From positions 31,284,001 through 31,348,000 of the forward strand of contig JAFFJZ010000004.1 of assembly GCA_018340375.1 (NCBI GenBank): a stretch of 64,000 nt of DNA. The letters are read 5' to 3'. The position numbers and the translations under genes are program-made. Origin of the DNA: Gonatopus flavifemur (lineage: Eukaryota > Arthropoda > Insecta > Hymenoptera > Dryinidae). The notes under the pieces are model-generated. The model had not been told where the DNA came from. It saw only the letters and a program-made list of their open reading frames with translations, and did not search any database. Below, one piece after another: positions 45,782 through 58,950 of the stretch (positions are counted from its first letter, which is position 1; the number at the start of each line of letters is the position of its first letter).

Positions 45782-47073
45782 TCATGTAATGTGAAAAACA
45801 TAAAATCAAAAAATTAGTCGATATGATATGGAAACTGATTATAAATGTCCCTCAAAGAATGAAAATCCAATAATACATAAAAGGAATGAAAACAAATCTT
45901 TCAATGAGACTTAAAATTCGTACAAATGTTGACAACAAATTTTTATCAACCGCTAATCAATTTTCCCGACTTCCCAGAGTATGGAGGACCTGAATGGAAA
46001 TATTTGATTTCAAATAATGTAGATAGTGATCGACGATACCTACTTTTGGAATATTCACCGCAGAAGGAATATGGTGATTACATAGTCACAATTCATTTCA
46101 TCCTCGATCCGAAGTATTCAATCAATAGAAGTCGGATGTGTGGCCAATGAGAAGACACATTAGGGATACATTTTTGGTCCTTGATAGCTACAATCAGGTT
46201 CCTCGTTCATCCACTCGCCTTTTGTGATTCAATCTGAAAAACATAAAATTAGCAAATCAGTCTGAATACTACTCGAGGAACGGAAATGAATTGACACATG
46301 AACAAAAACCTGAAAAATCATATTTGCCAAATAGAGATCATTGAAATATTAGAATTGAAGGAAATATTGATGAAAAAACTTTTTTACGGGTCAAGAAAAT
46401 CATGCACACCCTGGTGAAAATGAAAAATGTTTCGATTTCCTCTCCCCCAAACATGTGATGCCTGCTTGCTGTGGAGTGATGATATCATACATTCCGTATA
46501 CGTTTCATGAGCTCTCGATCCCGTTTCACACACGCTTCATGTAACGTAATAGTGAGTTACATCAAGCGTATGCAAAACCTTCCTATTCTGACTTCAAAGA
46601 ATATTTTTGAGCGTTCGATACCAACACGATTCCATGGCTCAACGGATAAGCCTCTCGTCTTTCACGGTGAGGATCACTGGTTTGATACTCACTATGGGGT
46701 TCAATTTTTTAATATCATTCTCTTGAATTTTATACGCTTCCTTCGTTTCAATTCCCGTTTTACATACTCTTCGTATTCCTTTCATCAACGGCTCTGTTAC
46801 CCTCCAGTATACGCTTCGTTTACTCTTCCCGACCGCTTCCATTCTCACCAGGGCAAAGTTTCAGATCAAATAAAAATCTTTCAAGTTAATGTGAGTATTT
46901 TTTTCATGTAAAATTAATGAATTTGTGCCAATTCAACAATCATCCTCGATGAGTACGTGCATGGGGAACGAAAATTACCGGCATATTCAAGGAAATGATG
47001 ATTATACCACTTACTTTTCATAATATTCGGTATATCCTAGAAGAATTTCCTTCGGGAATCAAATCCACTTTGT
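45782..47073. other. no firm feature except a tRNA-like relic
   Basis: A plus-strand frame at 45926-46150 (NFYQPLINFPDFPEYGGPEW and DRRYLLLEYSPQKEYGDY) looks protein-like but is not recognised; it may be part of an unknown duplicated sequence also seen near 43600. The frame at 46507-46911 overlaps a tRNA-like sequence and has no motif. Confidence 0.35.
46628..46701 (+). tRNA. tRNA-like sequence, degenerate
   Basis: A 74-base stretch has a good A-box-like word, TGGCTCAACGG, and a weaker B-box-like word, GGTTTGATACT. The ends GATTCCA and TGGGGTT can pair over seven positions if G-U pairs are allowed. A loop CTTTCAC would give anticodon UUC (Glu). The D and T stems are poor, so this is more likely a tRNA pseudogene or a tRNA-derived fragment than a working gene. 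Confidence 0.22.
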
Positions 47074-47081
47074 ATGAATTA

Positions 47082-48066
47082 TAGGGGTGTGCGAGACCCG
47101 AATAATTCGGGAATCGGGACGGGTCGGGATTTTTTGAATTTTCCAATTTGATTCGGGTTCCTGAAACCTTTCGGGTACCCGATTTGATCCAGGTTTTCTG
47201 GAATTCCTCAAGCTCTCGAAAGTATTCGGGTTTTCCGGTAGTTTCCGGGTACACAGTAAAATTTGAGTAATTGATTATTCGAATAATTTTATATTCAAAT
47301 GATCGATTCAACTCTATCGAATAAAAATACTCCATCTTGTTCCCATATCTCCATACGTTGATGAGGCCGGAATTATTCTGAGTTTATAAAACTGTCCTTC
47401 AGAAATGTGAAAGCCAAGTTTTGTTTTAGAATGCTGAATAGATTCGTGAATCACCAAACATTCTTGAAATATTTTAGGTCAAAGTTTACTCAACTAATTT
47501 ATTGAATACCATGATAATGCATTACTTTTTGAAATTCATCATCACTTACTTTGTTTTAACAATTTTCCTTTCCCAAGACCCACTCCAAAATCCAAAAATC
47601 CAAAATTCATGGATTTTTCCGAAATCCATAAATGAGCCATTTTCACATAAATAGTTCCTATAAGCTCATCACTACACACAGATGAGGCTTAGTTTAGACA
47701 TACTTGTATCTCATTTTTTTACACGGAGAAAACTCGAAATATTTCCAGTAAATCGGATGAAATAAAAAACCAGAATAATTTAATTCAATATCTTGAATGA
47801 TTTAACTGAAAACGGAAACACAAACTATTTTGAGTATTCGAATGAAAATCGTGAAACTGTACATTTGAGAAATACAATTGAAATCGAGAATTTGAATATT
47901 TCGGGTATCCCGATTGAAATCGAGAACTCAAAGTTTCGGGAATCCCGAATGGAATCGAGAACCCGAACATTTCGGGTTCCCGAAAAATTCGGGAACCCGA
48001 CCCGAAAGAAACTGTAATTTCCCGACCCGTCCCGACCCGATAAAAAGTGTTTCCCGCACATCCCTA
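47082..48066. mobile_element. 985-bp hAT-like non-autonomous element
   Basis: Ends TAGGGGTGTGCGAGACCCGA and, at the right, TTTCCCGCACATCCCTA form TIRs; both ends continue with many TTCGGG/CCCGAA words. The flanks ATGAATTA (47074-47081) and ATGGATTA (48067-48074) match at seven of eight bases, an 8-bp target duplication. The TAGGG(G/A)TGTGCG terminus is common among hAT elements. No transposase is encoded. Confidence 0.8.
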
Positions 48067-48074
48067 ATGGATTA

Positions 48075-49523
48075 TAATATTTGTATGGATTCACTGTACG
48101 TTCGGCCACGCTGCCTCTTACCACCGTCTCAACACAACGCTGAAAGATACTCGAAAGAGACCGGGGAAATCGATCGATCGTATAGATTGACTCGGATTAT
48201 CATCTGTCGTCCTCCCCGCGCAGGCAGGGATATTTGAAATTCACATCAGGTCTCAAGACAGCATATGTTGCATGAGAAATGTTTGGAGAATATTCCCAGA
48301 TTATACTTGGAATCATTTGAAGATATTGTGAGAAGTTTTTCAGGATCTTATCAAAATGTTCTCAAGACCTTCGTACAAAATGCTCACAAACCATGTACAT
48401 ATATTTTCAGAATGTTTGGAACAGTCTCATCCAAACGTTCTCAGAACGTTTATGAACTTTGTCCAAACCTTGTCAGAATATTTGGCGGAGAAGATGGTAA
48501 GGATCTTGTATGGGATATACTGAGAATATTTGGTGTTGATTGGGCATTGATGGATTCATTCCCAGTCAAACATATTCATTACAGCCATTGCATGAATTTG
48601 ACCATAACCTCTAATCATCCACTTCATTCATTATGGTTTTATCTTGAATCATTTATAATAATAAGAACCTGTAATAATAACCTGTGACTTCTCCCTTCAA
48701 AAGAGGTAATAACCTGGAATTCAGTCATTCTGTACTGTATATATCATGACCCGTCAATGCATTATTGACATATTGGAGTCTGTATTGCTCTATAGGATAC
48801 ACATATGCATATACACGCATAATGAATTGAACGCTATTGGATGTTGTGAGGAAGAGACAGGATCCTTCTATACTAGTGGACATCCACCTAGAGGAGGAAG
48901 ATAATTTCGGACCCGGCCCGAAGATGGAGAAAATCTACCGTGTGTCACGCCCGTAGAGTTTTCAACATCTTTGATTTTTCCTTCCTTCAAAATAAATTAT
49001 CTGATCAATATTTCGAAACCGTTCCAGTATAAGACTTCCATATTTTCAAAATTCTTTCCATTTCAGAATAATTTTTTCGCTACACATCCAAATTTTTTCG
49101 CTGTTGAAGAATTCCTCGAACGTCGGGTACGAATCGGCGTTCGATGAAGCATCCCCTCACTCTTTCGTTCTGATTTTCTTGTTATGTTTTTCCTGCTCTA
49201 CATCGTTGGATTGCTCAAAAGCACGATTCACCAATGTTGTAGAGAATTCCTCATCCTTCTTTTATTTCCCATTCTCGCACTCATGCACATTGTTGCGTAG
49301 AGTCTTACGTTTGCGTATGGGTATGTGCGAAGACCATGAAACGTAAATCGATGTCGATAAGTAGATCAGGAACGGATGATAAGCGTAATTGTGTATATGA
49401 CATGATAGTTGGAGTGATACATCATATCTCGATGCGTCGCGGTGTCAAGAGAGGTCGACACTCTCTAAATATTGAATCACGACGCAACAACTCTTTCTTC
49501 CCTCCTGTTCCTCGTCTTGATCT

Positions 49524-49558
<35 letters not shown>

Positions 49559-50801
49559 TCTATGAGTCTTCTTCGCTACAGAGGTGCAGAATGACGATCT
49601 TTGGCAAGGGCCTGTATTTCCCTGAATTCCTATAGAACCATTCATTACTAAGGTTTCCCATACATCTGAATTATATTCACTTCTTCTTTTTTATAATTGT
49701 ATATTGTTCGCAGCGAGTCACTTACGTGCATTGTCGATGCTGAGGCCAGCGAGGACTCTGACTTCGGCAGCGATGAAGCACGTGTAGGGCTGATCGGGGC
49801 CGGAACCTAATATCGGATTCCTCCGAATCCCGATGTTAGATGGGAGTGCTGATTATGCTGGGCATAATGTACCTACCACTTTCTACTTCCTCAATAGCCC
49901 AACTTGATCATTTTCAGCCCTCTGGGACCGAGAGTGCCGCTTGGCAACTTCACCCAAGTCAGTTTTCCTTCAATTTCCAAACCGCGCTCAAGTTTCTCTG
50001 GAAAGGTGGGTTCTGTCCTTGGCTCTATCAAGGAACCCCTGAGCCGGTCTAGAATCGTCAAACTATCTATTCCCAACAGGGAGTTTGAGCTTCTCCCTTG
50101 TAGACAAGATGAAAATTGGTGATCTCGTCCATTCTCTGGATCGGCGAGGAGTCCCTGGCTGGCCCTGAGTGAACAGGAGGGAGCGTGCTTATCCAGGAAA
50201 TGAGCAAGATATTGGATTTGGGATTGGCGATTTGTGCCTGAACGGTGTGGATTCCCTTCCTGGGGTCTTGAACAGCGAGTTAAATCGATATACTCGCGTT
50301 TCCCCCCCCCCCATTTGTGTTTTGATTATTGCGTCACAATTCAGTCTCGATGTCCCCCCCCCCAGATTATTTCTGTATTCTCAACTTCAATGATAAAATT
50401 TGTACACAAGGTGCAACGCAGGATGAAACCCCTCTGAACGTAGAATCGTATTCGCATGAAGTGCAATTCGTATGATTTGTTCGGACCAACCCATCGAGAT
50501 GCGCGGTACGAAAGAATTGAAATTTCTTCTCATTACATACATACGCTATTTAATAAAACATGAAATAATTCATATGATCGATTACTAATAATGAGAATCA
50601 TCCCAATCAGCGTACCAATACGTGAAACCACGTTTCTCCTCCGTTTTGTTGCTCTTGATTCACAACCTTTCTCTTCTGTTTGAAAATTCAGATATTGTCA
50701 TCCATATGCAAATATCTCAAATAAAAAATATCAGCGTTCTGAATCTTTCTCTGTCATTCAATCTGATTGATATGCGGAACGAAATGGAATGTATTATATT
50801 A
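48075..50801. other. no recognised gene; simple repeats
   Basis: The open frame at 48265-48687 (140 codons) has no known domain; it contains recurring AGAATGTTTGGA-like words and may be repeat-derived. A (CT)n tract lies at about 49518-49558 and two poly-C runs near 50305 and 50355. No other structure is seen. Confidence 0.45.
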
Positions 50802-50803
50802 TA

Positions 50804-52835
50804 CAGGGCGTCCCATTTGAAACAGGACAGCTGAATAACTCTTCAGGGAATGGAGGGGGAGAAAAATTGTTCAGGTAAAAGTTGTAGGGTTCGAAGGGGG
50901 CCATAAGATGGTGACCTTGAATTTGACCTTGAGATCAATTTTGAGCATAATTGATGGTCAAAGTATGTTTTTTCAAATGGAAAACCCTACGTTCGACCTC
51001 AGGAAATGGAAAGAGCGGAAAATTTTACGTCCGAATATGTTAACATATCAGGTCATTTAGAGGTCATTTGAAGGTCAAAAAACCATTTTCTATGGATTTT
51101 CACGGAAAAGCCTCAAACGAGTTGTTTCTCTGACCAAAGTTATTAAAGTTAAAGTGAAACCCCACGTTTCGACCTCGAATTGAAAGTAAACAGAACTAAC
51201 CTTCAGAGTTTATTCTTCATATCAGTACGAAAATGATCATTAAGAAGTTTTCATCGTTTACGGTGTAAGTGCGGGTTCAAAATGGTTCATTCACCTAACG
51301 AATGTGTTGATATTTTAATGATCTTGGGTGAGTGTCGCGGAGTGTATCAAAGAGCGTCACGATTGTACAGAGAGCGGTTTGGAGATCGGCAGCATCATCC
51401 TTCTCCAGAAGTCATTCGCCAAGTTGAAAGAAATTGTCGACAAGGAAGGATTGGTCAACGCCGAAACAATCAAGGTTTCAACTTTAACGACCCTCGATGC
51501 GTTGCTGTTTTAGCAATAATACACATGAATCCTCATGTTAGTTTACGTGATATTGAACGCGATTTGGGTATTCCACGCAGTACGGCACACAGAATTCTAC
51601 AAGCTGCTCAATATCATCCGTACCACATCACACTGACCCAAGAATTATCTCAACAAGATATGCAGAATCGGGTTAAATTTTGCCATTGGGCTTTATAGAG
51701 GTTGAACGAAGCGCCCGATTTCTCTCGATATGTTCTTTCCAGTGATGAATCAACGTTTCAAAGTACTGGCTTGTTAAATCGTCACAATAGCCACTATTGG
51801 TCAGTGCGAAACTCGCACTGGACTCAACAAGTTGATCATCAGCATCGGTGGAGTATAAATGTTTCATGTGGAATTCTAGACAATCAAGTTATTGGGCCGT
51901 ATTTTTTTGATGGAACTGTTAACGGTCCTAATTATCTACAGTTCTTACAGAATGAATTACCAGTTCTCATGGAAGATGTGACATTAGCAACTGGGCAAAG
52001 GATGTGGTATCAGCAAGACGGTGCACCACCACACTTTGCTCGATGTGTGAGGGATTATCTAAATATCCTTTTCCCCAATCGTTGGATTGGTCGAGGTGGA
52101 TTTGTACTGTGGCCGGCAAGATCTCCTGATCTGACCCCTCCAGATTTTCATTTGTGGGGTTACGTAAAAAATGTCGTTTATACCAACCGACCAACAACAC
52201 CTGTGGATCTACAACAACGCATCAGATACGCAATTGCGAATATTCGTGCAGAAGTTTTTCAGTCTGTTCTTGGAAACTTTCGACGCCGGCTGGAGTTATG
52301 TATTGAAGTAAATGGCGGTCAATTCGAACATCTCCTGCAATAAGTGTGTCTTAACCGTCAACGGATTTGTGCCATCTGTAATTATAAAACGACGAACTGG
52401 AAAAATGAATAATTTTTGAATTATTGTTTCAAATTTGGCATTCATTATCGTTCTCAAGGTCGAATTCAAGGTCGAAAGGTGGGGTTTCACTTTAACTTTG
52501 ATAACTTTGGTCAGAGAAACAACTCGTTCGAGGCTTTTCCGTGAAAATCCATAGAAAATGGTTTTTTGACCTTCAAATGACCTCTAAATCACCTGATATG
52601 TTAGCATATTCGTGAAATTTTCCGCTTTTTCCAGTTCTGAGGTCGAACGTAGGGTTTTCCATTTGAAAAAACATACTTTGACCATCAATTAGGCTCAAAA
52701 TTGACCTCAAGGTCAAGTTCAAGGTCACCATCTTATGGTCCCCTTCGAACCCTACAACTTTTATCTGAACAATTTTTTCCCCCCTCCATTCCCTGAAGAG
52801 TTATTCAGCTGTCCTGTTCCAAATGGGACGCCCTG
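50804..52835 (+). mobile_element. mariner-related (IS630/Tc1) element with ~380-bp TIRs
   Basis: A 2,032-bp element flanked by TA at 50802-50803 and 52836-52837. The ends CAGGGCGTCCCATTTGAAAC and the complement are near identical and the TIRs extend to about 51183 and 52458, much longer than in ordinary mariners. Landmarks shared in complement are GTTGTAGGGTTCGAAGGGG, ACCTCAGGAAATGGAAAG-like sequence and GAGTTGTTTCTCTGACCAAA. One transposase gene lies between the TIRs. Confidence 0.93.
51282..52343 (+). pseudogene. transposase of IS630/Tc1-mariner type, one in-frame stop
   Basis: ATG at 51282, TAA at 52341-52343, 353 codons, interrupted only by TAG at 51696-51698 (codon 139). The N-terminal domain has MVHSPNECVDILMILGECRG and NFNDPRCVAVLAIIHMNPHV, followed by LRDIERDLGIPRSTAHRIL, a helix-turn-helix. 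Catalytic blocks: VLSSDESTF (first Asp), WYQQDGAPPHFARC (second Asp) and ARSPDLTPPDFHLWG (third Asp). By my count 41 residues lie between the second Asp and the Asp of TPPDF, a DD41D spacing. The tail CIEVNGGQFEHLL is complete. Since the stop is a single change (for example from CAG or GAG), the element was probably active recently or still mobilises relatives. Confidence 0.92.
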
Positions 52836-52837
52836 TA

Positions 52838-55800
52838 TATGTACATAATGCACATCGAAGCCCATAGGAATAATCAAACTCATGAAGAATACTTAGCACT
52901 TTCTGTATAGACTGTTAATAAAGCATTAATCGCTATAAATTTCACATTCTCGACAATCTCAAAAAGTGGTTCATTGCGTATCCACGTGCAATGAACTAGG
53001 TACTGGCATAGTTGAAGTAATTGAATTCAACATATTTTCATATGAAGACAACCGTTTTAATCAGCTTCAATAATATTTCATAGTTCCACCAATGTTCATA
53101 TTATCAAAAGAAATACGGAAGTCATGATTCTTCGTACATCCAACACCGTCGGACACTGTTCTAAGATGTTTTTGTAACAAAGCAGTACTCGAATCTATTC
53201 ACATTCTCAGTCAAAAGTATAAAAGCTGAAAAATAGCACTTTCGAAGTGTTTCAATTGGTCTGGGATGGATCTGAAGGAACGTGGACATCAAATGGCCGT
53301 GAATTTCCTTCCATTACATCTCAGAGAAGATTTTTACTAAGTATGATGGAAATCTTCAATAGTGTGGCAACCAATTCCTTATTCTTCTGGTGATTTTATA
53401 TGGAATGACTCTTATTAATTTCATAACATGTACATTTTGCGCTGAAAATCGTATCATTTTTGTGGAACCTATTGCTTCTGAACTCAATTCATTTGATATT
53501 GAGATGCAACTTGTTGGGTTTCTCATCATTATCCCTAACAGGACAACCACCGATATTCACGTCGCATCTCCGTGGAGGCGACGCGAATACAAGATGGAGG
53601 GACGGAGTAGCAACGTAGAGGATATGATCTATGACAAATCACACTCAGATAAAAACGTTTGGAAGATTGTTATTATAGTACGAAACTAAGGTGAACCTAT
53701 CATTATTTCGGCCGTTGTATATGCCTAAGAGACATTGTTTAATTTTTCTCTGTGTTCCTCATACCTCAAATTCCACGCCCAAACTTGTAGTATTTTGACT
53801 GTAGTCAGTAATTATGAAAAATTGACAACGAACCAAACAGCGAAATATAGTAATTATTTGAACTACAAGAGCGATGCGCGAACTGAATATATTGCTCAAT
53901 TTGAATTTTGTTTTTTATATTTTCCTCAGCTCGACGAAAATACATTTTTTTCTGAGGTATTGGGATTGAAAAGAAATGAAGAAACGTTTTTCATCCCGCG
54001 CTGATATGAATTTTGGGAAGAATTATTTTTTGTGAGTAATTACGTAATATTTTTGCGTTGTGTTTATTATCATATGAAATACATCATCAAATAAATATAT
54101 TGATTTTCAATTAAAATTAGAATGGATGATTAATCTTTGCTACTTTCATCGTAGATTCCCGGCGATTCATATCTCTTATACATTGTGGAATCATCATTTT
54201 CCATGGTGCTGGAGAACATGTAGTGATTGTTTGGACTGCGATACATTATTTCTTGGTTCTTCCGTTTGCTACTCGTAGATCTAATCGAAGCTCCATGAAT
54301 GATGAAATCGAATAGTATGCTTTTGTGATCCTTCAAAGGAAGCGGGTCGATGGAACCACTCCTTTTTCCACAACCTGGAATGTAGAAAATACATGATTTC
54401 TCAGACTTGCTATTTCTATAAATTATGGGAAGAATTCAAAATATTATCCCTTCTATGAATGATAGTTGAATAAAGCAGCGCAAAATATTTTATTATATTC
54501 AGATCATTGGATTGGAGATTCAATGGATTATTCAATAATATTGACATTGATACCTGGGAGACAGTTTGTGAATTTTTTCACAATCGGCATGTATCAAAAT
54601 GTGCCATATGTTTCAAAATGGTTTATGAGCAAATTAGTAAACTAATCGATTTCCACAGTGGGTGAAATTCATTTTTTGAGCTACATCAGTTCTACAGCCC
54701 AGATAGCAATTCAACCTTGTCACAAGCTTACATTAATCTTGTCCTCAACAAGCATCAACGTTATCATAACTTTGTCATTCACAAGATCATGGTACACAAA
54801 ATCGGGTGAATCATCGTTATTCATTGGAGGAGGAATGTGGGAAACCTTTAACAAATAATGTAAGTGTCAGGTTGTTGATACCCGACATTTCCGCCCGATG
54901 TCCGGCATTCTCCGCCCGACGTTCCGAACAGTTGCTGTTCGTTATCAAGAATATGATCGAAGGGGTGAGTATGCAATATTGTTTTCATTCAAACCTAGGA
55001 CCGAATTAGGGGTATGTGATTTACAAAGTATATTGCCATCATCGTCAAATTTATGTCAAAAACGTATTCGTTATCCTGGATTATAAGACGATGCTTCGTC
55101 ATCTCCCTGGAGCCACATATATATTTTAACATTTCACATTCACCTACCATGAGAACGTGTCGTTCAAACACTGGTGATGAAGAAAGTTGTTCATGAAATG
55201 AATAAAATTGATCTATCAAACAGAAAGTGTCCCAAGGCGTGCAGTCTTGGGTGTAGCGGACTCAGTGCGTCATCGCTCGACGCGTCACGCCCAACAAATT
55301 CATATCCCTCCAACCCTTCCCAAAGAGACTCCATCAATATAGAAGATGATCTTAATGGGAAACTAAACGCGAAAAAGAATGGTGGAACTTTGCAGTGTCT
55401 ACAATTTTCGTAACAGTGATTAAATTCAGTTTCAACATTTCAATTGTTCATAACTATAAGAATTAGCAAGCTTTTGTGACTAATATCTCTTCGTTAGTAA
55501 AGATCGTTCCATTACCGTTAAATTGAAAAAAAATCGAGTCTAAACCATGAATAGAATCAGAATCACGATCGTTTGAGAATTGGTTTGATTGGGGAATGGG
55601 TGGAAATCCAAATTCGTGTATTCCTGAAAATAGTGGAAATCAGAAAATCCTCATGCACAGGTCCCCTTATCTCAAGTATAGAACATATAAAACAATTCCC
55701 AGCTGAATCCAAGAAGGGTCGCCTACCAATACAGCACCGAATATTCCAGTTATGTATCAGAAACGGGTCCGTTCCGAAAGTGGGAATAGAAACATTTCAG

Positions 55801-58355
55801 AAGGTCTTCAAATACCTTCCAAACACGTTTCTATGTCCGCTTTTGCAACGGAAACGTTTTTGATGCATTACTGGAGTATTCGGCAACTGTATGGGTGAAG
55901 AGTGTTCGATTTGTGAAAGAATGCCCCAAAAACTGCCGATTAGAGTTCATTATACTCTTGAGGAGGTACGGATCAATAAGCCCGGAACGAAGTTGAAATG
56001 GATCCGGGAGTCCTCTATTTTCTGAGAATGGGTAATTCTGGCAGGATATCGCCATTGCAGAGGATTTACAGAATATCGAAGCAATGGTGGTCATTCCGCT
56101 CCTGAGTTCTGGATACCCATACCTGATACTGGGGAACATCTTCATCCATTGCCAGAAGATGATTTCTCTCTTGGCTAATTTTTAAGTTATCAACCACGCA
56201 CGCCATTCGAAGAACAGAGCTTTCCTTGGGGAGGGACGAAGATTCAATCGACATAAACGGTCATGCGTAACAGTAACATTGGATTTAGTTCCGTTCTATG
56301 AGTCACTATTACAAAATCTAAATGAGAGAATTCTCTCCTCACTCAACCCTATTGCAACAAGTGATTCACCTCATCCTCCTCCGAATTTTCGATCCAACAC
56401 TTGTGACGTGATTTCCCGTTACTAAAGTCGTTACATGACACCACACACGATCCCCATTGAACGTAGCCGTATAACTTGAGAACAAACTGCTTTACGTAAG
56501 AGAACACAGCTGTCGCTCGCTCACACGAGAATCGGGAACACACATCCCCTCCTTGACTTTTCCTATACTCCTCTGATCCCCGTCCACTTTATGATTTGTC
56601 GAGCCTCCGTCCCAAGGAGGCAGCGCCATCTACACTGCGAGAACAAGGAAGGATTGGTCCAACGCCAGGAGACGACCCTAACACCATCCTGGCCATTACT
56701 CTCTCGGCAACCTATCGGGAGGCTGAGAACAACCCATGGGTATTGCTGTCCCTCTCCAACTCCTGGTCTCCAAAAGACAGAAGCATAGGATGCATCGTTT
56801 TCGGAGACGCCACCCCATGGAAGGACAAGCGAAACAGCAAAAGAGACCAACCCGAAAAGGACGGAAACACCCGCCCCCGGGGAACCCCCGCCAAGCGCAT
56901 ACTCACACTCACCCAACGAGTCGTCAGATATCACCATCGCAAGAACCGATAGACGAGTTCAGAAAGTGAGCTCTAACGGAAAGTCACCGACAGGGTTCCG
57001 TGTATCACTTCACGAACTCACTCGTCGATGAAGGAGAAGGGAGTGGCCATCCCACCTTCCACTTCTTGCGTGACCGAGCGATAGTGAAGGTCCTGAGAAA
57101 ATTGTCTTTTGAGGGTGAATAAAATAAATGAAATACGGTTAGTGTGCGGTGCCATCGGGACCCGGGTTCTGTTTATTACTCATATTTCGCATTTGTCAAG
57201 GTATTTCTCCGGTATAAGAGTTCCATGTTTGTGAAGACAAAGTTCCCTTCTCGTGGCCTCCTCTACGTGCCCCCTCTCTTGATTTTCCCTTCACCTTTTA
57301 TGTTTGCACTTTAAATTTATCCCCTTCGTCCGCTCCAGCCCTCCTTCAGACATAATTTCATGGTCGCGGTTTCCCTGAGTCCTCCCTTTCTTCAGTTAAT
57401 GTGAACGGCATGGTCCGTGTAAAATATCCCTTCGTGGTCGTGCCCTCCGTGTTCTTCTGAATCCACTGTGTTCCCCTGATTTCTTTCATAAGCTCCGACG
57501 AACTGTATGTCTTTTCTTCTTCACGACAGGGTTGTGTATATTGTGTGAACATTGTGTAATTCAAAATACAGATGTGTCCAGACACGTGGTCAACCTAACT
57601 CCGAAGTTGATTATTCTAGTGAGTCAAACTCAACCCATCCCCTCTCCCTGAGCTCCCCCTTTTCCCTTGACCCCTTCAAAACAATCGTGAACGGATGACT
57701 GGTTTTTTTCCGATATATTTCAGGTCCCATTGGTCTTAATGAATACAAACGACGGGATTTGAGAACACGCTCAACTCTACTTGCGTCTTTGTAGATGAGT
57801 ATTGGAGTTGCCCAACACATACAGTCGCTGGAAAATCATTCAAATCGTCCATTTCAGCAACCTAATCTTCTGTCTAGAGAATCAATTCAACGGGAAGTTC
57901 CCACCTTGTGGAGAATTATACTATCTTTTACTCAATGAGTTTTACAAATTCCTGGAATTTGGGTTGTTCTTGTAAAAATCCTGGATTTTCGTTTTGTGTC
58001 CTGGAATTTTTCTCAAATCGAAGAAAATTCGTCTTCTGTTGGAGACGTTCCATATCCCAGATTGGGTTTTCGAGTTCTTATGAGTTTTGTCCGTTTGTGG
58101 GAGTTTTCTTGTCCACGTTCACTTCCTTCAGGGTGTCTGAGACAAATCATCCCTCTTTAAATTTGTTCAGCTCATTGAGACTACGCTGATTTGGACACTG
58201 ATTGAATTCTGAAAACATGACAGGAGAATAAATCCAGCCGATATTGACGATTTGAGATTGATTTCCTTACAACTTCGATGGGAATGCACAGATTGAGAAA
58301 ATCTCCAGCCAGATGGGAGAATTAGGAGATGAGAGTTGCACCAAGGAAAATTGTA
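52838..58355. other. 5.5 kb without a recognised gene
   Basis: Only short open frames without clear motifs are present. The stretch 56560-57190 is distinctly GC-richer and holds overlapping frames on both strands (the longest 56563-56937 minus and 56596-56952 plus) and an AATAAA-type word near 57118; it might be an LTR or an unrecognised element, but no ends were found. Short GCCCGA(C/T)-type repeats occur near 54885-54930. A possible exon at 53390-53689 was not recognised. Confidence 0.4.
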
Positions 58356-58539
58356 CATCCGGATAGTGTTGCCGCGAGCTGCAAAACGAGCCGTGAAGAA
58401 TTATAGATTCTAGATTATCTGAATTGAAAATAAACTCCTTTTCAGTCAATCAAATTGATGTGAAATTCAGTTCAATCAACTCTCAACTGAATTTGAAGGT
58501 TCGAATTGGAATATACCTTTATGGGAACGGGTTTGAAAT

Positions 58540-58818
58540 TGTTGGAGAATTATTTTATTTCTCATGTAAAATACCTCTTTCTATTCTTTATTTTATTTTT
58601 CTTCCTTAGCATGTTTTCGATGCCATTTATTAGTATAAGTTTTCATATACGTATGTACACCTATCGGCGAGTAGCCGAACTAATACGGATGCTCGAGCGA
58701 TGAGCAAGAAGCGCTAACGATCAGATCTTGTCGGAACGTCGTACGCTACACATGCCTTTCTTAATAAAGTTCTTTTTCACATGACCACTGCATGGTTTCA
58801 TTTAATTTTCTGCCAATA
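58540..58818 (+). repeat. copia 5' LTR
   Basis: Starts TGTTGGAGAATTATTTTATT and ends TTTTCTGCCAATA. An AATAAA polyadenylation word occurs near 58763 (TTAATAAAGTTC). It differs from the 3' LTR at about eleven bases and one single-base indel by eye count, roughly 4%, so the insertion is not very recent. Confidence 0.95.
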
Positions 58819-58950
58819 GGTTATGGGCCTCTTTTACGCATTGTTCGGTCAGTGATAACGTGAAGAATCTTTTGTGTGCTTGGTCTCATAAAAATACGTG
58901 ACTCGAGCTTGAATTGTGTAGTGAGTTTTTTCTGGAGTGTTTGTCTCAAA

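Noticed and set aside
48265..48687. 140-codon open frame as a gene
   Set aside because: Low-complexity, repeat-like words recur in it and no motif is recognised.
49518..49558. (CT)n tract as a LINE tail like those at 7594 and 10276
   Set aside because: No LINE 3' UTR or coding sequence adjoins it; it is treated as a plain microsatellite.
53390..53689. Possible receptor-like exon
   Set aside because: Hydrophobic residues are present but there is no recognisable family pattern or splice context.
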